From positions 1 to 64,000 of the forward strand of contig NZ_QMFA01000020.1 of NCBI RefSeq assembly GCF_003285005.1: 64,000 bases of DNA, given 5' to 3'. The stretch's first letter is position 1, and each line of letters starts with the position of its first letter. The notes below the pieces were generated by a model. That model saw nothing but the letters and a program-made list of their open reading frames with translations, did no database searches and was not told the origin of the DNA. Both the position numbers and the translations under genes were made by a program. Below, in pieces: positions 23,967-32,410 of this stretch. Source of the DNA: Paenibacillus sp. YN15. Lineage in GTDB: Bacteria; Bacillota; Bacilli; Paenibacillales; NBRC-103111.

Positions 23967-24969
23967 GGTTCTTCCCCCCTCCTGGCATATACAAGTATCC
24001 GCTGAACGGCCCGTTGGGCAGCTCCCGGACAAGCTCCAACCCTGCAGTATGGAGCGCTTCCTCCAGCACAGCCGCGGACGGTCCGGCCTTTAGTCCACCC
24101 AGCCTTCCCGACAGCCAGGCAAGAACTGCTGCCGAATCGCGGGTTTCCTTTTGGCTGTATTGCCCAATGACCAAAAGAAACCCGCCGGGAACAAGCGCCT
24201 CCCTCATCCGGCAGAGCAAATCCGTCAAATTCCCGCCGGCAAAATCCAGCACCCCGGAGGCAATCACCAGCTCGTATTGGCCGCCGAACCGGTCCCGGTT
24301 AAAATCCCCTTCCCGGACTCTGACCCGCTCCTGCACGCCGTACCGGGCGATTACCTGTCTGGTGGTCTCCGCCACGTCCGGATGCTCAAAAACCACCGCT
24401 TCACTGTTGGGGTAGCGCAGGACAAACTCAATGGCCAGCAAGCCGGAGCCGCCGCCTACATCCAAGACTTTAAGCGGCTCCTCTCTGCCGGGAAACGCCG
24501 TTTCCATCTCCCGGAGAAAGGCCTCCACCCTTCCGGTGGCATACATTTCCGGCACAACAGCCTCGGCCAGCCCGGCAAAATCATAGGGCAAACCGGAAAC
24601 GGGTACCACTCCGCCCTCTGCCACAAGCTGATCCATCTGCTCCAGAGAGGTCATACGGGAGCGGAACAGCAGCGCGTCCCCGATGCAATGCCGGCTGCTC
24701 CGGGACAGATACTCCGCGGCATCCGGTGTATTGCGGTAGCGGCCGCCCTCCTCCTGAACGAATCCGGCTGCCGCCAGCGCCTCCAGCACCCATACAAGCT
24801 GCCCTTCCGGGTAGCCGGTACGGGCGGCAAGCTCTGCTGGGACGGTCCACTGCCCCAGGCAGGTGAACAGGTCCAGCCGCAGAGCAGCCAGCAGCAGCTG
24901 CGCCTCCCGCTGCTGGTGAAGCAGCTTATAATAACGTCCGGGAGATAAAACGGGGGTTTCCGTTTCCAT
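23959..24969 (-). CDS. O-methyltransferase family 2-like SAM-dependent methyltransferase
   Basis: The 336-residue protein has an N-terminal winged-helix dimerisation domain (about 15-100), then a Rossmann core with motif I VLDVGGGSGLLAIEF at about 171-185. That is the layout of acetylserotonin/caffeate O-methyltransferases. The usual catalytic His region reads IASGVLDFAGGNL, with no LHxW-type His, so chemistry may differ or the enzyme may be regulatory. The start follows AAGGAGG. It is first in the MarR operon, so its substrate may be a phenolic or similar compound sensed by the MarR protein. Confidence 0.8.
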   Translation of the reverse strand: METETPVLSPGRYYKLLHQQREAQLLLAALRLDLFTCLGQWTVPAELAARTGYPEGQLVWVLEALAAAGFVQEEGGRYRNTPDAAEYLSRSSRHCIGDALLFRSRMTSLEQMDQLVAEGGVVPVSGLPYDFAGLAEAVVPEMYATGRVEAFLREMETAFPGREEPLKVLDVGGGSGLLAIEFVLRYPNSEAVVFEHPDVAETTRQVIARYGVQERVRVREGDFNRDRFGGQYELVIASGVLDFAGGNLTDLLCRMREALVPGGFLLVIGQYSQKETRDSAAVLAWLSGRLGGLKAGPSAAVLEEALHTAGLELVRELPNGPFSGYLYMPGGGKNHE

Positions 24970-24997
24970 GATGGCGGCGCCTCCTTAGTGAGTTACT

Positions 24998-25045
24998 TTT
25001 GTATACATAGCATACAAATAATCTAATTGTATGTCAAGCATACAA
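24998..25045 (-). promoter_or_regulatory. Promoter with two MarR-type operators
   Basis: On the minus strand TTGACA (25032-25037) and TATGCT (25009-25014) are 17 bp apart. The palindrome TTGTATG-TCAAG-CATACAA (25027-25045) covers the -35. A second, TTTGTAT...ATACAAA (24998-25018), covers the -10. Their centres are 28 bp apart. This is a classic layout for MarR repression. Confidence 0.75.
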
Positions 25046-25096
25046 ATACGCCAAAGGAAGGCGCTCGAAAGAAGCTATTGAACAGCTCTCCCGCCA

Positions 25097-25281
25097 GCTG
25101 CGGACCGAGGATCCGTTATTTTGCCAAAAGGAAGGCTTTTGACGATTTCGCGGACACATGGTACGCTATTTCCTCACCCCACCGTCCAATCCGGCTCTTT
25201 CCCGGCACATAACGGAAGCTGTGTCCGCTCAGATGACAAAACCCCGTTTTTCTGCCCAATAACGGATCGTCGGTCCGGCTG
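25097..25281. repeat. Phased palindromic repeat element, copy C (185 bp)
   Basis: Four 26-bp units of form NNNNCG-N11-CGYTATTNN. Forward units are at 25097 and 25147; inverted units end at 25231 and 25281. Both pairs are offset by exactly 50 bp. Right halves read CGTTATTTT, CGCTATTTC, CGTTATGTG and CGTTATTGG. Units 1 and 4 are near-perfect inverted copies (GGACCGAGGATCCGTTATT versus GGACCGACGATCCGTTATT), as are units 2 and 3 in GCGGACACA. It lies just past the yaaA terminator. No gene is seen in 25046-25299. Confidence 0.7.
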
Positions 25282-25299
25282 GCCAGGCCGAAGCCCCAT

Positions 25300-25338
25300 A
25301 AAAAAACAAACCCGCTGAAAACTCATCCCGCGGGTTTG
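25300..25338 (-). terminator. Rho-independent terminator of yaaA
   Basis: Stem GCGGGTTTG / CAAACCCGC (arms at 25307-25315 and 25330-25338) followed on the minus strand by a run of seven T. It overlaps the last codons and stop of yaaA. Confidence 0.85.
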
Positions 25339-26081
25339 CTTTTTTGAATAAACACCAAGGTATCCTTGCCGGAAAGCTCCGCCGCATAGGCAAAGTCCAT
25401 CCGGTCAAAACCCTTGATGTCCTCCACGGCGGTGATCCGATTTTCGGCCATGTACCGGACCATTTCCCCCCGGGCCATTTTGACCAATGTGCCCTTCTCC
25501 ACCACCTTGCCGCCGATCCGCTGCCCGAATACGCAGGTGATGAACCGGATGCCTTGTCCCGCATAAGCGGAAATGCACTTGCTGTACTCCTTGGAGGCCA
25601 GGTTGACAATCACGCGGCTTTCGGCGAATAATTGGTCCGCCAGCTTCCTGTTCCAAAAGGCGTATAGGGAGTTCAGCTCGGGCCCGTTCAGCTTCGCCTG
25701 CATCTCCAGCCGGTAGGGCACCACCCCGTCAAAAGGCTGCAGCATCCCATAAAAGCCGGACAAAATGCGCAGATGCTTCTGCAGATAGTCCAGCTCCTCC
25801 ATTTGCAGCACATTGGGAGCCATATATTGGTATTGAATGCCTTCATAGGAGAAAATAGCCGGAGTCAGGTTGCGCTGCAAATCCATATGTTGAATGCGGT
25901 CATAATTCAGCTCCGCAATGGAATCATTGCAATTCCAGACGGCCTTCGCCTCTTCATAGCGCAATGCCTTCAGGTACTCCAGCAGCGTCCCGGTCTCTTC
26001 CATAAATTGCGGCAGCCGCCTGCTGCCGAAAATATCATTGTCCGTTTTCATCTTTTTGGCAGGTGAAATGATGATTCTCAC
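25323..26081 (-). CDS. yaaA: YaaA family peroxide-stress protein (UPF0246/DUF328)
   Basis: A GTG start at 26081 after GGGAG gives 252 residues, close to the usual length of about 255. It begins VRIIISPAKKMKTDNDIF, the YaaA hallmark, and continues with YQYMAPNVLQMEELDYLQKH, FYGMLQPFDGVVPYRLEM and VNLASKEYSKC. In E. coli YaaA lowers free iron and so limits DNA damage under hydrogen peroxide. A DNA-binding fold has been reported. The frame is open upstream, so a damaged padR runs into it without a stop. I take the GTG as the real start. Confidence 0.9.
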   Translation of the reverse strand: MRIIISPAKKMKTDNDIFGSRRLPQFMEETGTLLEYLKALRYEEAKAVWNCNDSIAELNYDRIQHMDLQRNLTPAIFSYEGIQYQYMAPNVLQMEELDYLQKHLRILSGFYGMLQPFDGVVPYRLEMQAKLNGPELNSLYAFWNRKLADQLFAESRVIVNLASKEYSKCISAYAGQGIRFITCVFGQRIGGKVVEKGTLVKMARGEMVRYMAENRITAVEDIKGFDRMDFAYAAELSGKDTLVFIQKSKPAG

Positions 26082-26516
26082 GGTTGCTCCCGCCCCTTCC
26101 AGATACGCATTGTAAAAGATCATATTCAAATTCTCCATGTGGCGGGTCTTAAATGCGTCGATCCGCTTGGCGCTTTCCTCCATGGGAACCAGACTGCCGA
26201 AGAAAAGCTTCAGCAGAATTTCATACTTGGTATACTCCTTCTGCTCCTGAACCTTCAGCCACTGGGTCAGCGTTTCCCGGCCCGCTCCAATAATGGAGTA
26301 CAAATTCCGTTCCGGGCCTTTGCTCTCCCCACTGATCCGTTTGGTCACCAGCCCCTCCTGCTCCAGCTTGGCCAGGGTGGGGTAAATCTGCCCGTACCCG
26401 ATTTCCCAGAAGCTTGCGATCATGTAATCCGCCCGTTTTTTGATATCGCAGCCGCTTAAATCCTCATGGTTCAACAATCCCAGGATAATGTGGATTGTTG
26501 TGTTTTCCTTGGCCGT
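26082..26516 (-). pseudogene. PadR-family regulator, damaged: ACG in place of the start codon and shortened C-terminus, in frame with yaaA
   Basis: AAGGGG precedes ACG-GCC-AAG-GAA, where relatives begin ATG, so the start codon seems mutated at 26516. The frame then reads a PadR winged helix (IILGLLNHEDLSGCDIKKRA, FWEIGYGQIYPTLAKLEQEG) and part of the C-terminal helices (KYEILLKLFFGSLVPMEESA). At NLNMIFYNAYLEG a stretch of the C-terminal domain appears lost, and the frame continues into yaaA. Function is unlikely unless ACG is used. The 256 bp upstream, to 26772, hold only a hydrophobic remnant (VVGLIAGTALLFG). Confidence 0.65.
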
Positions 26517-26772
26517 TCCGATACCCCTTATATCAAAATAATATGTGCGATTATAGTCCTTTTCATAGAGGGATGTCAATCCGGTTGGATTCCTTGGTTG
26601 GATTCCTTGGCCCTGTCCGCCCGAGGCCGTCTCCTGCCTCCCGAACAGCAGCGCCGTGCCGGCAATCAGGCCCACCACCAGGAAGTAGGTGATATAGGCG
26701 TAGTTATGGGAAACAATTCAGCCACCACCCAATTTATTACATAAACCAGAAGGAAATGGATATAGTAAATCC

Positions 26773-28269
26773 ATGAAGCAACTTGACAAAGCATTCCGGC
26801 ACCCCGGTTATGCCAAGGAGACTTTTTCTGAAATGGAGCAAAAGACCAAAGCTTCTTCCCGGGAGCAGCAGCTGCCTTGGTGGCAATTATCCTTGCTGGG
26901 TGTTGCCTGTACGGTTGGTACAGGCTTTTTTCTGGGGTCTGCCATCGCCATCGGAATCGGCGGTCCCTCCGTGCTGTTCAATTACGCCCTGGCTGCACTG
27001 GGCACGTACCTGGTATTCGACCAGCTTGCACGCATGACAGCAGAGCAACCGCTTGAGGGCTCCTTCCGGTCTTATGCGCAAAAGGCGTACGGCCGTTGGG
27101 CCGGCTTCAGCAGCGGTTGGGTGTACTGGTCCTCGGAGCTGCTCATTATGGGCAGCCAGCTGACTGCCCTGTCCCTCTTCTCCCGGTACTGGTTTCCTTC
27201 CGTGCCCATGTGGTGCTTCGCCGCAGGATATGGAGGATTGGGGCTGTTGGTCATTGTATGGGGAACAAAAGGGTTTGAGCGGCTGGAGAATACGCTGGCT
27301 GTCATGAAGCTGGCCGCTCTCCTGATGTTTCTGGCCATCGCCGGCCTGGCATTGGCCGGCGTGATTTCACCGGATGAGCACGGCGCCTCCATGCCCGCCC
27401 AGTGGCTTCCCAAAGGAATCACCGCACTATGGTCGGCGCTGATATTTTCCTTTTACGCTTTCGGCGGGATTGAGGTAATCGGGCTCATGACCATCCGGTT
27501 GAGGAATCCCAAGGACGCCCCAAAGGCGGGAAAGGCGATGCTTGGCGCCCTTGCCGTGCTGTATGTCCTGTCCATTGGCTTTGTTCTGCTGCTGGAGCCC
27601 TGGACATCCTATGCGGCAAACGAAAGCCCGTTTATTGCTTCGCTGGCTGAGTATCATCTGGCCTTTGTGCCCCACGTATTCAACGCCGTGCTCATTATCG
27701 CCGGCTTTTCCACCATGACGGCCTCCCTGTTCGCCGTTACCAGCATCGTGGTCACTATGGCAAAGGATCATGACGCGCCTGCAGTCTTTGCCAGGGCGGC
27801 CGGGAAAAACGGCAAAAAGCCGGTAGCCTCCATCGGATTATCGGCAGCCGGTTTAACAGCTTCAGTGATATTCGCATTATTCATGCCTGAAAGCGTGTAT
27901 GAATATTTGACCACAGCGGCAGGCATCATGCTGCTGTACAACTGGTTTTTCATTCTGGCAACGGCCTGGCGGCGGCTGCCGGCAACGCCCTTCACGCGCA
28001 CGAAGCAGATTGCGGGCATGAGTCTGATCGCGCTGGCCGTAGCCGGAACCCTGTTCCACAGCATCAGCCGCCCCGGCTTTTTCATCAGCCTGGGCTTCAC
28101 GGGGGTAATCGGTCTGTTGACACTTTTCATGGCGCGCAGGTGGAAGAACCGGCACGGGGAACCTTCAACCGAACAAAAGCTTAAACGCCTCCACACCGAA
28201 GAAAATTCCGAAGCCAATGAGGAACAGGCCCGAAAGCACCGATATGGCAGCAAGGAGCGCGCGCGTTAG
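26773..28269 (+). CDS. APC superfamily amino acid permease
   Basis: The 498-residue membrane protein has about 12 transmembrane segments after a roughly 38-residue cytoplasmic N-terminus. The first, LSLLGVACTVGTGFFLGSAI, contains the unwound glycine-rich helix 1 typical of amino acid-polyamine-cation transporters. SFYAFGGIEVIGLMTIRLRN in the sixth is also family-like. It should take up or exchange an amino acid by proton coupling. The charged C-terminal tail lies antisense to the last 105 bp of the convergent LysE-type gene. The true start could also be the ATG 20 codons in. Confidence 0.88.
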   Translation: MKQLDKAFRHPGYAKETFSEMEQKTKASSREQQLPWWQLSLLGVACTVGTGFFLGSAIAIGIGGPSVLFNYALAALGTYLVFDQLARMTAEQPLEGSFRSYAQKAYGRWAGFSSGWVYWSSELLIMGSQLTALSLFSRYWFPSVPMWCFAAGYGGLGLLVIVWGTKGFERLENTLAVMKLAALLMFLAIAGLALAGVISPDEHGASMPAQWLPKGITALWSALIFSFYAFGGIEVIGLMTIRLRNPKDAPKAGKAMLGALAVLYVLSIGFVLLLEPWTSYAANESPFIASLAEYHLAFVPHVFNAVLIIAGFSTMTASLFAVTSIVVTMAKDHDAPAVFARAAGKNGKKPVASIGLSAAGLTASVIFALFMPESVYEYLTTAAGIMLLYNWFFILATAWRRLPATPFTRTKQIAGMSLIALAVAGTLFHSISRPGFFISLGFTGVIGLLTLFMARRWKNRHGEPSTEQKLKRLHTEENSEANEEQARKHRYGSKERAR

Positions 28270-28791
28270 AAACCGGCGGAAGGCGCTGGCCAAAAGCGCC
28301 ATCATCACATCCCACAGCATAATGCCCGCCATGATAGCCGAGCTGTAGAGCAAAACTTCGGGGGCTTCGTATTTGGCGATCATGTCGGCCAGAACGGAGC
28401 CATAGATGCCGAGCCAGAAAAGAATGGACATGGGATTGGAGACTGAGAGCAAAAATCCGGACGCGAAGGATCTGACAGGAGACTCGGTGCCTCCCCGGCG
28501 CCCGTCCTTCTCTTTGCCTGCCTGAAGCAGACTTTCCACACCCGTGTAGGTCAGGACAAAGCAGCCGAACAGCCACAGGAAGGTTTTCATAAACGGTTCA
28601 TTCAAAAAATGGATGACTCCGAAGTAAACAAGCAGCATAAAAGCGCCATCCGCCAGCATAGCGCCAAGGCCGATCAGCCAGGCATGCAGAAAGCCGTTGC
28701 GGATGCCGCGCTCCATCTGCGCAGTGTTAATGGGGCCGATGGGAGCGGCCAAAGACAAACCCAACAGAAAATGACTGAACAAAACCGTCAT
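28165..28791 (-). CDS. LysE/RhtB family amino acid exporter
   Basis: The start at 28791 follows GAGAGGTGG and gives 208 residues with about six transmembrane segments. The opening FLLGLSLAAPIGPINTAQME carries the LysE family GP(I/G)xN motif near residue 17. These proteins export amino acids or small solutes. The gene converges on the amino acid permease with a 105-bp overlap of coding ends and is divergent from the MFS gene at 28925. Confidence 0.88.
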   Translation of the reverse strand: MTVLFSHFLLGLSLAAPIGPINTAQMERGIRNGFLHAWLIGLGAMLADGAFMLLVYFGVIHFLNEPFMKTFLWLFGCFVLTYTGVESLLQAGKEKDGRRGGTESPVRSFASGFLLSVSNPMSILFWLGIYGSVLADMIAKYEAPEVLLYSSAIMAGIMLWDVMMALLASAFRRFLTRALLAAISVLSGLFLIGFGIFFGVEAFKLLFG

Positions 28792-28813
28792 TATAAACCC
28801 ACCTCTCATTTTC

Positions 28814-28857
28814 CTCTTAAGAGAATATGCGGTTGACCGGGCTCGTACTACCGAGCC
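28814..28857. promoter_or_regulatory. Palindromes in the LysE/MFS divergent promoter region
   Basis: CTCTTAAGAG (28814-28823) is a perfect palindrome. GGCTCG-TACTAC-CGAGCC (28840-28857) is a perfect inverted repeat with a 6-bp spacer. They lie in the 133-bp gap between two divergent transporter genes and are candidate operators. No adjacent regulator gene is seen. Confidence 0.45.
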
Positions 28858-28924
28858 TCCCGATTTTGTTTTTGGATGCAGCCGGGAAATTGTCTTTGTG
28901 CCTGAACTAAAGGAGGGAACGAAC

Positions 28925-30127
28925 ATGAGCGCGCCCAAAAAAAAGGACCTGCTGGCCCTGTCCTCCATTCCGTTAATTATGACCCTGGGAAATTCCATGC
29001 TGATTCCGGTGCTTCCCGGCATGCGCAGTCAACTGAATGTAAGTTCGTTTCAAGTCAGCCTGATCATCACCGTCTATTCCGTGGTGGCCATTTTCTTGAT
29101 TCCGGTGGCGGGTTTCCTGTCCGACCGTTTCGGCCGGAAGAAGGTCATCGTGCCCAGCCTGATCCTTACGGGTTTGGGCGGGCTTCTATGCGGGATTGCC
29201 GCCGTATGGCTGGCGCATGCCTATGTCTGGATATTGGCTGGGCGGTTTATACAGGGCATCGGTGCGGCGGGGGCGTTTCCCATTGTTATGCCGCTGGTGG
29301 GCGACCTGTTTCAGGATGAAGCCCAGGTCAGCGCCGGACTGGGCATGATCGAAACCTCCAACACCTTCGGCAAGGTGCTCAGTCCCATTCTCGGCTCCCT
29401 GTTGGCTGTTATTGTCTGGCACGCCCCTTTTTGGGCAATCCCGGTACTATGTGCCGCATCGCTGATAATGGTCTGGCTAATGGTCAAGGTGCCCAAGAAA
29501 CAAGAGGCTAAGCCTCCCGGCATTCCCCAATTTTTTGCTTCCGTGAGGACTCTGTTCCGGCAAAAGGGGCGCTGGTTATACGCTATCTTCGTCCTGGGCG
29601 GCATCTGCATGTTTGTGGTATTCGGCACTCTGTTTTATTTGTCGCAAATGCTGGAGGATGAGCATGGAATGCACGGTGTGCTGAAAGGGGGCATGCTGGC
29701 CATTCCGACGGCGGCTTTATGCGCCTGCTCCTTCGGAACCGGCAAGCTTATCGGCAACCACAAGAAGCGGATGAAATGGTTCAACCTTTCCGGAACCTTC
29801 CTGCTCACCGCAGCCACACTGGTTTGCGCCTGGTTTGGCGAGAAATCGGTCCTGCTGGATATGGTGCTGATCTCCTTGAGCTCGGCTGGAGTCGGAATCG
29901 CGCTGCCGTGTCTGGATGCGTTTATTACCGAGGGCATCGAAAAGGAACAGCGCGGCACCGTTACCTCCTTCTACAGCAGCATGCGGTTTATCGGCGTCGC
30001 GGCAGGGCCGCCCGTGGCCTCCGTTATGCTGAAGCCATCCGCCGGCCCTTTCTTTTATTTGGCCGCCGGCTTGGGAGGAGTCGCCATATTGCTGTCCGCC
30101 TTCGCCCTCAAGCCCAAGGAAGACTAG
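28925..30127 (+). CDS. MFS transporter, multidrug/tetracycline efflux-like
   Basis: The start at 28925 follows AAGGAGGG and gives 400 residues with about 12 transmembrane segments. Motif A, GFLSDRFGRKKVIVPS, follows segment 2 at about 66-81. The motif C area GRFIQGIGAAGAFPIVMPLV fits drug:H+ antiporters. It probably exports a toxic compound. It is alone on its strand. Confidence 0.88.
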   Translation: MSAPKKKDLLALSSIPLIMTLGNSMLIPVLPGMRSQLNVSSFQVSLIITVYSVVAIFLIPVAGFLSDRFGRKKVIVPSLILTGLGGLLCGIAAVWLAHAYVWILAGRFIQGIGAAGAFPIVMPLVGDLFQDEAQVSAGLGMIETSNTFGKVLSPILGSLLAVIVWHAPFWAIPVLCAASLIMVWLMVKVPKKQEAKPPGIPQFFASVRTLFRQKGRWLYAIFVLGGICMFVVFGTLFYLSQMLEDEHGMHGVLKGGMLAIPTAALCACSFGTGKLIGNHKKRMKWFNLSGTFLLTAATLVCAWFGEKSVLLDMVLISLSSAGVGIALPCLDAFITEGIEKEQRGTVTSFYSSMRFIGVAAGPPVASVMLKPSAGPFFYLAAGLGGVAILLSAFALKPKED

Positions 30128-30185
30128 CGGCGGAGAGTTGATCGAAAAATAAGAGGCTGTCCAAAAAGTCAAATGGGAGAAGCGG

Positions 30186-30369
30186 CTAACGAATCCAGGT
30201 ATCGCTATTTGCCTATAGGTGAGCCTGTTTGAAATCTAACGAATCGTAGGATCGCTATTTGTCCGAATGTGCGCCGAAAGGCGTTCAACCCGGCGAATAA
30301 GGCGATATAGATTCGTTAGATTTTTTGCCATGCCCGTTTTCGCGAAATAGCGTGAGAGAGATTCGTTAG
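30186..30369. repeat. Phased palindromic repeat element, copy A (184 bp)
   Basis: Forward 26-bp units at 30186 and 30236 read CTAACG-N11-CGCTATTTG. Inverted units at 30294 and 30344 have right halves CCTTATTCG and CGCTATTTC. Each pair is offset by exactly 50 bp. The outer arms GGCTAACGAATC / GATTCGTTAGCC are perfect. The rest of the 510-bp gap 30128-30638 holds a small ORF and a terminator. Confidence 0.8.
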
Positions 30370-30429
30370 CCAGACTCTGCTTGTCCTCAGACGTATGCTT
30401 CCGAAGCTGGGTTTCCTGCAGAAAACCCT

Positions 30430-30573
30430 TTACCTTCCGGTATGCCCTTGGAATTTTAAAACCATCTCGGCATTCTTCCGATTATTCGCCAGCAGGAGGT
30501 GCAGATCATAGGCAGGAGCCGTCTCATGCGAAACCAAGTGCTTAGGCTCTTGATCACGCTCATATCCATTCAT
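30430..30573 (-). CDS. Possible small ORF of 47 residues after the coat protein gene
   Basis: ATG 30573 opens MNGYERDQEPKHLVSHETAP, continues YDLHLLLANNRKNAEMVLKF and stops at 30430. There is no clear ribosome binding site. It lies beyond the terminator of the coat protein gene. Composition looks protein-like but I do not recognise it. Confidence 0.3.
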   Translation of the reverse strand: MNGYERDQEPKHLVSHETAPAYDLHLLLANNRKNAEMVLKFQGHTGR

Positions 30574-30584
30574 TTCCAGGGAAA

Positions 30585-30621
30585 TAAAAAAACAGGGAGC
30601 ACGCTTTACCGCGGTCTCCCT
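30585..30621 (-). terminator. Terminator of the spore coat gene
   Basis: Stem CAGGGAG / CTCCCTG (30593-30599 and 30615-30621), followed on the minus strand by TTTTTTTATT. Confidence 0.8.
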
Positions 30622-30638
30622 GCTTCAGATCCCGGACG

Positions 30639-31268
30639 TTATTGGTACCGGTGCGGCGCCTGGTGCGGATTGGCCTGCTGTTGGTACGGAGCTTGCTGAT
30701 AGGTCGTTTGCTGCTGGTATGGCTCGTGCTGGTAGGGAACCGGCTGGAAGGTTTGCTGCAGGGTTTTCATAGTGGAGACAGGCGCCTGCACTACCGGATA
30801 CCAGCCTTTGCGCGCCATGAACTGCCATACCTCGAAGCTTTGGTGGGAGCACATGCGGAATGCATCCTCCAGGAAAGACCGGAGCTGGGGGGTTGAGGTT
30901 TCGAAAGCGGCCCATGCGTACTCTCTGCCCGCCCTCTTAAGCGTCAGCAGATATGAGGTGGCAATGGCCCGGTCATCCAGCTTCGACAGCTTGACCTCCG
31001 GTTGGACAGGCTGTACATTCATCCCGCCGGCCGGCATAATCGGATTCAGGTTGAGACCGGGTACATTCAATTGATCCCGGGACATGGCTTGGGAGATATA
31101 CTCCACCTTCATGTTGTAATCCTGAATATGGACCTCAAAATGGGCGGCGATCATATTCTTAAGTTCAATATCCTGGGCTTGCTCAAGAAACAGCCCCATA
31201 GATTGGATGCTGTTGGTGCAGCTCATTAATAATTCGCTCAATTCGTGGGCTTCATGGGCTCCTAACAT
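30639..31268 (-). CDS. CotF-like spore coat protein
   Basis: The 209-residue protein has an all-helical N-terminal region (HELSELLMSCTNSIQSMGLF and LKNMIAAHFEVHIQDYNMKV), then LDDRAIATSYLLTLKRAGRE and SFEVWQFMARKGWYPVV, typical of CotF-type coat proteins. The last 35 or so residues are Gln/Tyr/Pro-rich (HEPYQQQTTYQQAPYQQQ), a low-complexity tail common in coat proteins. It is expected in the coat of the forming spore and supports a spore-forming host. It is monocistronic with its own terminator. Confidence 0.8.
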   Translation of the reverse strand: MLGAHEAHELSELLMSCTNSIQSMGLFLEQAQDIELKNMIAAHFEVHIQDYNMKVEYISQAMSRDQLNVPGLNLNPIMPAGGMNVQPVQPEVKLSKLDDRAIATSYLLTLKRAGREYAWAAFETSTPQLRSFLEDAFRMCSHQSFEVWQFMARKGWYPVVQAPVSTMKTLQQTFQPVPYQHEPYQQQTTYQQAPYQQQANPHQAPHRYQ

Positions 31269-31459
31269 AGATGCTTCCTCCTTTAGAGTGCGCGGCCAAT
31301 GCCGCTATCGACCAGATTATAGGGTTACCTGTTTCCAGTCGGGTATACAGGCTTCTCAAATGTAGCATCCAGGCAACCCCATCCGTTCGGAAGCCAGTTC
31401 AAAATAACGGGCGGCCCCTCTGTCTTTGGTCGTATAATAGGGCTTAAGGAGGTGGGCTC

Positions 31460-32293
31460 ATGGATTGGGTTGAACGGATGAATCAAGCCATCGGCTATGT
31501 GGAAGAGCATCTGAACGGCGGCATGGATACGGAGGAAATCGCCAGAATTATGGCATGCCCGTTTACCGTGTTTCAGCGTTCCTTCATTGAAATTGCAGGA
31601 ATGCCCCTGTCGGAATATATCCGCTTCCGCAAGCTGAGCCGGGCCGCATATGATCTGCAGAACAGCGGGGAAAAGGTGATTGATATCGCGCTTAAGTACG
31701 GTTATGAATCCGCCGATGCGTTTACAGCCGCATTCAAGCGGCTGCACGGGGTTTCTCCTGCAACGGCACGGAAGGAAGGCGTAAAGCTGGCATTTTACGG
31801 TCGGCTGCAATTTGAGCTAACGATTAAGGGGGCATCCAAAATGGATTATCGGCTCGTCCGGAGAGAAGAGTTTCAGGTGATGGGAAAAAGGTCCACAACC
31901 CCCTTCGGGGGCGGGACCTGGGCAATAGTGAAAAGCGACGGAAGCGCCGATGCCTTGCAGAAAATAAGCGGGCATTTTGTTGACCTGGGCCTTTGCTTCG
32001 GGTTCGGCGAAGACGGCAGCAATGACTATATGTGCGGGGTGGAATGGGCGGGGGCGAACCTGCCTGATTTTGAGCTTTACCGGTATCCGGCTGCTCCATG
32101 GCTGGTGTTTGAAGCGGCCGGGGCCATATCGGCGCATGTTCTGAACATGACCTGGCAGCGCATCCACCAGGAGTTTCTCCCGCAGAGCAAATACAAGCTG
32201 TCCGGCCTGCCCACCATCGAAAAATATGTTTCCTGGGACGACGCTGCCGACCGCTGCCAGGTAGAAATCTGGCTGCCGGTTGCACTTAAGTAA
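31460..32293 (+). CDS. AraC family regulator with GyrI-like ligand-binding domain
   Basis: The 277-residue protein has an N-terminal AraC double helix-turn-helix (about 10-105: MDTEEIARIMACPFTVFQRS and VIDIALKYGYESADAFTAAF). A C-terminal effector-binding domain of the GyrI-like/Rob type follows (about 120-277, opening MDYRLVRREEFQVMGKR). Such proteins bind hydrophobic or cationic ligands and control efflux or stress genes. The start follows AAGGAGG. The next gene on the strand, a small membrane protein, is a possible target. Confidence 0.88.
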   Translation: MDWVERMNQAIGYVEEHLNGGMDTEEIARIMACPFTVFQRSFIEIAGMPLSEYIRFRKLSRAAYDLQNSGEKVIDIALKYGYESADAFTAAFKRLHGVSPATARKEGVKLAFYGRLQFELTIKGASKMDYRLVRREEFQVMGKRSTTPFGGGTWAIVKSDGSADALQKISGHFVDLGLCFGFGEDGSNDYMCGVEWAGANLPDFELYRYPAAPWLVFEAAGAISAHVLNMTWQRIHQEFLPQSKYKLSGLPTIEKYVSWDDAADRCQVEIWLPVALK

Positions 32294-32410
32294 GCGTCCG
32301 CTCCTTCAAATACGCTTCTTCTGTCCAAGGATTCTAGGGTTGCCATTCGGACCAGTCCGCCAAGCCTTGGTTATAGGAAAAGGCGCTGCAATGAGAGGAG
32401 AGGTTCAGAC

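Noticed and set aside
25097-25281. Classic MITE with target-site duplication
   Set aside because: No convincing direct repeat flanks any of the three 185-bp elements, so I report them as structured repeats without claiming transposition.
30186-30369. CRISPR-like array, because of repeats at 50-bp spacing
   Set aside because: Only two units per direction, then two inverted ones; the spacing sequence is partly conserved between elements and no cas gene is present.
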